Source: Terebella lapidaria
Lineage: Eukaryota; Annelida; Polychaeta; Terebellida; Terebellidae
Length of the DNA stretch: 64,000 nucleotides
Assembly (NCBI GenBank): GCA_949152475.1
Contig: OX424562.1
Location: forward strand, 23,002,209-23,066,208
Direction of reading: 5' to 3'
Shown here piece after piece: positions 59,701 to 64,000 of the stretch; within the stretch, counting starts at the first letter, position 1; each line of letters starts with the position of its first letter. Under the pieces are notes generated by a model. That model did no database searches, was not told the origin of the DNA, and saw nothing but the letters and a program-made list of their open reading frames with translations. Position numbers and translations under genes: made by a program.

Positions 59701-62700
59701 TGCACCACAACTCTTTTCATGAGACTACTCCCCCCTCCTCACCCTCGAAACTATGAGCACTGGCCTGGCACAGAACCAAACATGTGTCTGGTAGACAGCG
59801 GTGTCATCCGTGGGTATTCACTGTATAATTCTGACAAGAGCGTGGCTCACATAGGGTGCACCCTGCCTCGCGGTAACAATTGATTATAACAGCTATAGCC
59901 ATAAATTGCCCCTGCGCTCAGTGAGGCAGACGTAAACTCCACTGGATTACTTTACTTGTCCGCAAAGGAATGCAGGTATGTCAGACGTTTGGTCGGCTTT
60001 TTAATTTGAGGTTGGATGAAAAGCTGAAAAAGCGATCAGCAAAAGAAAATGTTATTAAATCTGACGGAAGATTTTGATGCAATTAAAATGGACATGACAT
60101 TTACCATAACAAAAAAAACGGGGAAAATTTTTTATATAGTTTATGACCAGCAAATGCCATTGTAGAAACTTTACAAATTATCTCTTCACATAGTTTATGG
60201 CTTGTAAACATTGACAGTATCTGGGAAGTTTCTTGAAACGAGTTGCAAAAAGCAGAGAAAGATTCTGGTCATTTTTTGCCATATCTGAAATAATTATGGC
60301 TAGTAGCAGTGTGACGGACAAAGGAAATGTCAAACATCGTTTGTAGTCATCCAACAAGGAGCGCAGTCGCCTGTATCATGTGTCCAATTACATGTACTAT
60401 ACTTTTAGCTCTAGAGGCAAGGAAATGTTTTCTTGCAATCTGAAAAGGCTTAAAATATGTCCTTTAAATTTTATCTCGATCTGTATGTAGCTTGGTTCAT
60501 GTCCCTTCAAATAAATTAAAAGACCTGGAGTTTTTTTCTGGCAACATTTATAAATTCAGCAGAGGTGGGTAATCTCAGAAATGCTCCTGTTTTCTGCCAC
60601 GCCTGTCCTTAGATGTATGAGGTTTTCTTTTTTAAAAAAATCGAAGAATTTTTTCCCCCTTATTTCTTTATGTCGTAGTTTCAATCGGATCAAAAATATG
60701 TAAAGACTTTGATAAGCGATTGTGGAATACTTTTCAGCGACTGATATGCCTCCATCTGCGATCAGATTGCAAGGTTTTCAGCCAGGAATGCCTAGATATA
60801 TCTGAAAATAACAATTTGTGCTGACAAAGTGTTTGGTCGGAACAGTTAGCAAATAAGCAATAATGACTTTCGACACTCATTGTGATAACACTATCAAATA
60901 TTATGTGCGGCACGCCCCAAGTCATGACACATGAACACAGTAAAGAACACATAGTTATCTTTATCTTATCATGCCAGTTTGGTCCTAACAGCTTCCAAAT
61001 TAGAGACAATATCAGGCAATTTATGGAGTATTGGGTGATTTGATTAATCAGATATGTACATTCAAATTCTTTAGTATGTAAGGAATTGTGAAATAATTGA
61101 AAGCTGATATCAACTTATTTGATAGACTAGTTTTAACAACTAACTAATTATCTAAAATGAATCATGTTCTTCCAAGATAATGAATGCACAACTTCACGTT
61201 AATATTTTGCAGTGTGTTACATTCTGATGTTAAAGTGATATTGGCAGGAAAACTACAAATATGCCTGTGGTCTCAGAAAAATAGGTTACAAAACAACCTA
61301 TGCTTGATCAGATGGATAAATCAAGCATATGACAGTACTTGCAGCCGCTTTTCTCTTGTTTTGTGCATCACTCAGAGTTACCGCTGACCTGACGTAGTTT
61401 ACGCTCGATTGACTCGAACATTACGAGTAAGCTGGAATTGCATTGCGTCAAGGGATACAAAGCTTTGAGAATGGCGGTAATATCAACTGCTGATATATAA
61501 CTATTATGTTTTCTTCGTTCGGTCAAAAATCCATATCTTTCCCCCAATATCACTTTAACAATGCAGCAAATGTAAACAATATGTATATGGTTAGCCACCA
61601 TGCCTTCCAGCATTATTTGACAAGATATGGATTCGCTAATGCTAATTGCTTATTTGCCTTTTTGCTTACAATCCACATTTCAACATTGAATGAACAAAAA
61701 CTGTGATCCCTTGTTACAGAAAAGACCAAAACTTGGGTCATTAGCCTGCTTGAAATCCACTCTTGTTTGTCAAGAAACCAAACTCAAATGTTTATTTAGA
61801 TAAACACAATAAAACGAAGTTTCTTTTGATTAAATTGGCTTCTATTTCGGCTTTAAACCTGTTTATGGCACTCTGTCAGTTGACTGCTGTCTCAATATTT
61901 GCAATAGCTTCAGGTTTGTTGCAAAAATAGTAAGCACCATAAATATTGTGCTCCAGCTAAGCTTTAATCTAACATCTAAAAACATCCTTTCTTTGCATAT
62001 TGCTCATGTCAATTTGAAATTTGGAATAGATCCAAATGACATGTATATACTTGTGTACATTAATCATTCCTATTCAAATGCACAAACACGTTTAAACAGA
62101 TGAATTTTTGTGAACTTTCCAAAATTTGTGTTTGTGTCCAGATATCACTTGACATTGACATCTGGCACATACCCTGTTGACAGGTTTGTTGTTTACGTTT
62201 TGATGACATGTTCTCGTTTCACTGTTAAATGTTCACAAAGGTAAATTTTATGGGAGTTGAAATTTGGACAATTTTTCGAAGTTTATGACCTCCAATCAAA
62301 TAACTTCTGATCACGAGTGTCAGAGCGCATGCCAATTTTTTTCTGCAAAATGAAAACAAGCTTCTCCAAATATTTCAAAAAGTAATAAATGATTCACACA
62401 GTCACTTGTGATATAAATCTACGAGAATCAGTACCGACGTTATCTACTTTTGTATTATTTTAGATCAAGGATTTAATAGCTCTAGATGATGGCTGGCCAC
62501 CAAATTGTTGCTTATAGTGTGTGAAGTTTAGGTTGATAAGGTATACACCTGTCAAGAAATGATGGTAGAAGGTTTATTTAACTAGTGTCAGTTCTCTACC
62601 AGTGATACTAATAAGTGTGTAGTCCATTAATGAATTAACACTAGCTTATACTCTATACCTCTCGCCTGATTATACCTCTCGCCTGATTCATGTGGGTCTG

Positions 62701-63581
62701 TAAGCTGAAAGTCTCTGTTGCCTTTATCATTTTCACTGACTTGGCTCGACCTCCAGAGGTCTTGATTTATGTAGTTTAACTTTGACTTGGCCTTTAGAGG
62801 TCAAGTTCTGTATCGTATGACCTTTAACCTTTAAAGGTCATGCTCTGTTGTGTGACCTAGACTTGTCCTTTAGAGGTCAAGCTCTGTGTGGTTCGACCTT
62901 GACATGACCTAGAGGTTAAGCTATGTGTTGTATGACCTTGACTTGAGCCTTAGAGGTCAAACTCTGCATCCTATGACCTTGAGTTGACCTCTAGGTGTCA
63001 AGGTATGTGTTGTATGACTTTGACATGACCCATAGAGGTGAAGCTCTGCGTTGTATGACCTTGTCTCTATTTCTAGAGGTCGAGCTCTGCAAAATAACAT
63101 CTTTGAACTGCTGTGATTTAACCACGTCTTCTGTTTCTTTCTTGTAGGATTAGCAACATATTTTGATGCCAACCAAACAGTGGTATGTTCTTTCTAATCA
63201 TATCTGTGTTTTCCAACAGATTGCTATCACACATGCCAAACTACCCAGAAACATTTCTTATCAGATTGATTTGTTAAGTAAACCCAGAAATTGAATGAAT
63301 TCTTGCATTGGATCAATCTGAGGCTGCATATTTTCAAAATAATGAACCCTTTCGAAGATTTCATAATGGAAAGTTCTTGAAAGTTATTTAAAAAATAAAA
63401 CATGAACCTTTATCAGTATGTACTGTTTATGTTGACTGTCAGTGAGAAATGATTTTGGGTGGCTATCTGTTGGATAATGTTTGATGTCTTTTAGATAAAT
63501 AGATCTTACGACTGACTGTTGCTGTGATCTCTCTCATATTTCCCAATTTCTCTACAGGAACTATCACTGCGTGCAAACTGA
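23154..63581 (+). CDS. PDZD2: PDZD2-like multi-PDZ scaffold protein (seven PDZ domains, about 2644 residues)
   Basis: PDZ domains bind C-terminal peptides, so this is a scaffold, probably at membranes or junctions. Exons: 23154-23701, 31811-33008, 33596-33735, 35070-35217, 40913-41240, 41648-41777, 43151-43728, 44470-44584, 44908-45040, 45197-45278, 45580-45632, 52387-53958, 54178-56822, 58379-58584, 63148-63182, 63558-63581. All phases join and the 7935 bp divide by three. PDZ domains lie near residues 94-202, 585-676, 737-829, 1016-1103, 1511-1603, 1645-1732 and 2517-2597, separated by Ser/Pro-rich linkers. Orthology to PDZD2 rests on PDZ3 ([20 protein letters not shown]), PDZ4 ([27 protein letters not shown]) and the last PDZ ([14 protein letters not shown]), all close to human. 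Human PDZD2 has six PDZ domains and about 2840 residues; pro-IL16 is a shorter relative. The last two exons and any exon 5' of 23154 are uncertain. Confidence 0.85.
23791..24120. repeat. Long-hairpin MITE-like element in PDZD2-like intron 1
   Basis: TCCAATACAGAGTTTACGGG at 23804 begins a 42-base arm ending at 23845. The arm is mirrored at 23859-23900 with one mismatch, around a 13-base GC-rich loop, and weaker pairing extends outwards to about 23911. The sequence to about 24,120 repeats words such as TCCAATATAC and GATTGGCTG/GATTGGTTG in both orientations. No coding capacity. It begins about 100 bp after the exon 1 donor. Confidence 0.75.
24257..25876 (+). mobile_element. Helentron-like non-autonomous element with internal tandem repeats, copy 1
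   Basis: It starts ATTGTATCCCCCGAACAAAG and ends with the hairpin CGGTCGTAGGCGACCG followed after a few bases by CTAGTTG. Eleven-base subterminal inverted repeats (TGTATCCCCCG and CGGGGGATACA) sit near both ends. A 3' hairpin followed by CTAG is the mark of Helitrons; subterminal inverted repeats point to the Helentron branch. The middle holds about four copies of a ~130-bp unit (GAATAAGTTAACATT) and about four of a ~120-bp unit (TTTCAACTTGAAACCAAG). A CCG/CGT-rich microsatellite lies at about 24305-24345. There is no helicase ORF, so it depends on an autonomous partner. Confidence 0.78.
25961..28770 (+). mobile_element. Helentron-like non-autonomous element, copy 2 with expanded arrays
   Basis: The same start (ATTGTATCCCCCGAAC) and end (hairpin, then CTAGTTG) as copy 1, in the same orientation, only 84 bp downstream. 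The internal arrays are larger: about seven ~130-bp units (26,655-27,540) and about eight ~121-bp units (27,545-28,460). A ~165-bp segment starting at GTGAACGCGCTACAG is also doubled near the 5' end (26,066-26,400). A CGTCCG-type microsatellite lies at about 26005-26055. No protein is encoded. Confidence 0.78.
28771..31810. other. Rest of PDZD2-like intron 1
   Basis: About 3 kb with no recognised exon or RNA gene. A G-run lies near 30175-30189. Short open frames on both strands match no family I recognise. Confidence 0.5.
31811..33008 (+). CDS. PDZD2: PDZD2-like exon 2: end of PDZ1 and proline-rich linker
   Basis: The acceptor at 31810 completes the split Arg codon, giving [20 protein letters not shown], which closes PDZ1. 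About 370 residues of low-complexity linker follow, with [29 protein letters not shown] and [17 protein letters not shown], likely SH3/EVH1-type ligands. The donor gtagtg follows AAG at 33008. The intron before this exon is 8.1 kb and full of repeats. Confidence 0.88.
33596..35217 (+). CDS. PDZD2: PDZD2-like exons 3-4: PDZ2
   Basis: Exons 33596-33735 and 35070-35217 join in phase 2. They encode [19 protein letters not shown], with GLGI as the carboxylate-binding loop, then [20 protein letters not shown] and [10 protein letters not shown], closing with [13 protein letters not shown]. Human PDZD2 PDZ2 has the same GLGI loop and GDELLVINGH segment. Confidence 0.88.
33736..35069. other. PDZD2-like intron 3
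   Basis: 1.3 kb of AT-rich sequence inside the PDZ2 coding region. Nothing else is recognised. The shorter intron before it (33009-33595) is equally featureless. Confidence 0.5.
35524..37252. repeat. Pair of ~445-bp direct repeats about 840 bp apart
   Basis: Copies at 35524-35972 and 36812-37252 both run from GGACAGATTTCACTAATTCC to GGTGTTGTGTGGCCTAA with few differences (for example an 8-base indel around 35797). A third, shorter copy at 38954-39046 starts at the same base. The shared left boundary indicates a mobile-element end. Paired direct repeats around a non-coding middle could be a miniature LTR-like element, but the ends lack TG...CA. Alternatively it is a family of dispersed repeats or a local duplication. 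Confidence 0.75.
37730..38049. repeat. Left palindromic-unit array of the composite element
   Basis: About 15 units of TCTCGCCGTGGCGAGTTAC or TTAGTA variants. Each core CTCGCCGTGGCGAG is close to self-complementary. Variants with CTTGCC, GCCATGG or GGCTAG are interspersed. Confidence 0.95.
38262..38705. repeat. GAACCTTT/AGGTTCTTT-rich repeat block
   Basis: More than a dozen copies of AGGTTCTTT or AAGAACC in both orientations, including short hairpins such as AGGTTCTTCAGAGAACCT. It looks like a diverged repeat with palindromic words, inside the composite element. Confidence 0.7.
39050..39645 (+). pseudogene. Decayed DIRS-type tyrosine recombinase fragment
   Basis: Translation across frames gives, in order, [38 protein letters not shown] (His at 39438-39440, Arg at 39447-39449) and [11 protein letters not shown] (Tyr at 39533-39535). 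These are the same landmarks, with closely similar wording (VIPSFLAKTQ, LCPARALRIY, AHDVRAIASL, FVSFYCREL), as the recombinase of the DIRS-like element at 2094-2820. Stops and frameshifts break it. The first-arginine box and the reverse transcriptase are absent. Confidence 0.8.
40381..40520. repeat. Right palindromic-unit array of the composite element
   Basis: About seven units in the opposite sense (AACTCGCCACGGCGAGATAG and variants), ending in a poly-T run and the inverted terminal repeat. Confidence 0.95.
40913..41777 (+). CDS. PDZD2: PDZD2-like exons 5-6: linker and PDZ3
   Basis: Exons 40913-41240 and 41648-41777 join in phase 1. A Ser/Pro/Thr linker of about 58 residues leads into [20 protein letters not shown], then [20 protein letters not shown], and [20 protein letters not shown]. 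This is the most conserved domain of the gene and nearly matches the human PDZD2 and pro-IL16 domains with FVKTIF...[13 protein letters not shown]. Confidence 0.92.
41778..43150. other. PDZD2-like intron 6
   Basis: 1.37 kb of AT-rich sequence; no element or exon recognised. Confidence 0.5.
43151..45040 (+). CDS. PDZD2: PDZD2-like exons 7-9: linker and PDZ4
   Basis: Exons 43151-43728, 44470-44584 and 44908-45040. Exon 7 is a Ser/Thr/Pro linker starting [11 protein letters not shown] and ending MDVVLNKE. Exons 8-9 complete PDZ4 with [32 protein letters not shown] and [14 protein letters not shown]. Human PDZD2 PDZ4 begins MEVTLNKE and has SRGDQILEVN, so the exon 7/8 junction in the middle of NKE is well supported. 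Confidence 0.9.
43729..44469. other. PDZD2-like intron 7
   Basis: 741 bp between linker exon 7 and the PDZ4 exon; nothing recognised. The next intron (44585-44907, 323 bp) is also plain, AT-rich sequence. Confidence 0.5.
45197..45632 (+). CDS. PDZD2: PDZD2-like exons 10-11: short acidic linker
   Basis: Exons 45197-45278 and 45580-45632 join in phase 1 to read [20 protein letters not shown] and on to YDLETVAK, an acidic serine-rich linker that could be a casein kinase 2 target. Both have good splice sites, and exon 11 ends in phase 0, as the exon at 52387 needs. Confidence 0.8.
46921..47120 (+). mobile_element. tRNA-Cys-derived SINE with (ATTC)n tail
   Basis: The head GCTCAGTGGTAGTGTGCTGG (A box), the anticodon-loop region CTGCAGATCA (GCA, cysteine) and GGTCCTGGGTTCGAATC (B box, 46971-46980) match a tRNA-Cys in order and spacing. 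A ~110-bp body follows, then an (ATTC)n tail of about seven units ending at 47120. A tRNA head, body and short-repeat tail is the classic SINE plan. The body changes and the absence of a closing acceptor stem rule out a functional tRNA. Confidence 0.85.
47890..48099 (+). CDS. Candidate alternative first exon of the PDZD2-like gene
   Basis: ATG at 47890 (gccATGg, good context) opens 70 codons reading [20 protein letters not shown] up to REKNL, followed by gtgagc at 48100 in phase 0. That is the phase needed to join exon 12 at 52387. The surrounding ~500 bp is less AT-rich than the rest of the intron. A transcript starting here would encode a short isoform with PDZ5-7 only. The evidence is weak: there is no protein similarity. 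Confidence 0.25.
52387..53958 (+). CDS. PDZD2: PDZD2-like exon 12: linker, PDZ5 and start of PDZ6
   Basis: This 1572-bp exon opens with [15 protein letters not shown]. It holds a basic/acidic stretch ([20 protein letters not shown], a possible nuclear signal, then [14 protein letters not shown]). PDZ5 follows at [20 protein letters not shown], then [13 protein letters not shown]. The exon closes with the first half of PDZ6 ([20 protein letters not shown]). Donor gtcagt at 53959. It is open throughout. Confidence 0.92.
54178..56822 (+). CDS. PDZD2: PDZD2-like exon 13: end of PDZ6, giant linker, start of PDZ7
   Basis: At 2645 bp this is the largest exon. [20 protein letters not shown] and [20 protein letters not shown] finish PDZ6. 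Roughly 780 residues of acidic, Ser/Pro-rich, probably disordered linker follow, with polyproline runs [31 protein letters not shown] and [11 protein letters not shown] that could bind EVH1, WW or SH3 domains. PDZ7 starts at [18 protein letters not shown]. The donor gtgtgt lies at 56823, phase 2. Confidence 0.92.
56823..58378. other. PDZD2-like intron 13
   Basis: 1.56 kb splitting PDZ7. It contains a 170-codon open frame at 57310-57822 that resembles no known protein and is probably fortuitous. Confidence 0.5.
58379..58584 (+). CDS. PDZD2: PDZD2-like exon 14: end of PDZ7
   Basis: Acceptor atttcag at 58378. The split Arg codon gives [20 protein letters not shown], closing with [11 protein letters not shown] and an acidic tail. 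This matches the last PDZ of human PDZD2 (GDEILAINGKPLVGL). Donor gtgagt at 58585, phase 1. Confidence 0.9.
58585..63147. other. PDZD2-like intron 14 or 3' region
   Basis: 4.56 kb after the last secure exon. Apart from the minisatellite at 62750-63092, no repeat or exon was recognised. If the terminal exons at 63148 and 63558 are wrong, part of this stretch is 3' flanking sequence. Confidence 0.5.
62750..63092. repeat. Diverged ~50-bp minisatellite rich in AGGTCA/TGACCT
   Basis: About seven diverged copies of a unit containing TATGACCTTGACTTG, then TTTAGAGGTCAAGCTCTG. The words AGGTCA and TGACCT, the nuclear-receptor half-site, recur in nearly every unit. It lies just upstream of the candidate exon at 63148. 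Confidence 0.8.
63148..63581 (+). CDS. PDZD2: Candidate terminal exons 15-16 of the PDZD2-like gene
   Basis: A 35-bp piece (63148-63182) with acceptor cttgtag and donor gtatgt completes the split codon left at 58584 and reads [13 protein letters not shown] second piece (63558-63581) with acceptor ctctacag continues ELSLRAN and a TGA at 63579-63581. Phases fit on both sides. No family similarity supports them, and human PDZD2 ends soon after its last PDZ. They may be chance matches, and the true end could be elsewhere or beyond the window. Confidence 0.4.
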
Positions 63582-64000
63582 TCATTGCAAAGATATCTTT
63601 ATTGTGAAATCCATCATCCCAAAATATTTTGATTGGAATCCATTTGGAGTAAATTAATGGCTTACATGTAGATAACACAGTCTGCACACAGTGGTAGGCC
63701 TGCTGGCTCTATTCTGTTGTCTAGGTGCTTTCCGCGATCATCTTCGCTTGGTAGAGTTCTTCACCAGGTTAACTGTGTGTGTTTATGTCAAATCTAGATT
63801 GATTTGACAGCATGGAATTTTGTAGTGATATATAGATTGTTTTGTCTTCGTTGAATCAAATAACATTTATAACAGGCTGTATGCCATTATTTTGTGAAAG
63901 CTTTTTGTTTCTGTAACTGAGACATTTTTACACAAGGATCATACACAAATAATTCGTTTGTTTTTTGTTTATGTTCATCTTGTGCTCTGTATGTTTTGAA
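63582..64000. other. Sequence after the candidate PDZD2-like stop
   Basis: AT-rich to the window edge. No AATAAA signal was found, so the gene's 3' end is not fixed. Confidence 0.4.

Overview
The window is nuclear DNA of an animal. Genes are split by GT-AG introns, the AT-rich non-coding DNA carries many mobile elements, and all three protein-coding genes have clear human counterparts. The mobile elements (a DIRS-type tyrosine-recombinase retrotransposon, Helitron/Helentron-like elements with internal tandem arrays, a tRNA-derived SINE with an ATTC tail, palindromic MITE-like elements) and the frequent word TACATGTA suggest a marine invertebrate, most likely a lophotrochozoan such as a bivalve. 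That placement is inference.

Layout. (1) 66-9099, minus strand: the first nine coding exons of VPS45, a Sec1/Munc18 protein of endosomal fusion. The last intron seen (234-6597) holds a broken DIRS-like retrotransposon in the same orientation as the gene; the C-terminal exons lie beyond the left edge. (2) 9100-10963: a head-to-head intergenic region with an (AAT)n tract. (3) 10964-19932, plus strand: a complete 24-exon SMC5 gene (1038 residues), including a 53-bp first coding exon and one GC-AG intron. A 14-copy 28-bp minisatellite follows the stop codon. (4) 19933-23153: intergenic. (5) 23154-63581, plus strand: a PDZD2-like multi-PDZ scaffold. Sixteen exons join in phase to about 2644 residues with seven PDZ domains. 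Its introns carry most of the mobile elements, including two Helentron-like elements side by side (24.26-28.77 kb), a composite element with array-bearing inverted ends around a recombinase relic (37.69-40.56 kb) and a tRNA-Cys-derived SINE (46.92-47.12 kb).

The three genes act in unrelated processes (endosomal SNARE control, SMC5/6 genome maintenance, junction/scaffold biology), so nothing points to a functional cluster. The most unusual item is the 2.87-kb composite element at 37,690-40,557: 24-bp inverted ends, a candidate 4-bp TTTA target duplication, subterminal arrays of a palindromic ~22-bp unit, and inside it a decayed tyrosine recombinase of the same family as the DIRS-like element 35 kb away. 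Also notable are two hairpin elements in different SMC5 introns that share a skeleton but are filled with different repeated words.

Exon boundaries were set by hand from splice sites, reading phase and recalled human VPS45, SMC5 and PDZD2 sequences; no alignment program was run.
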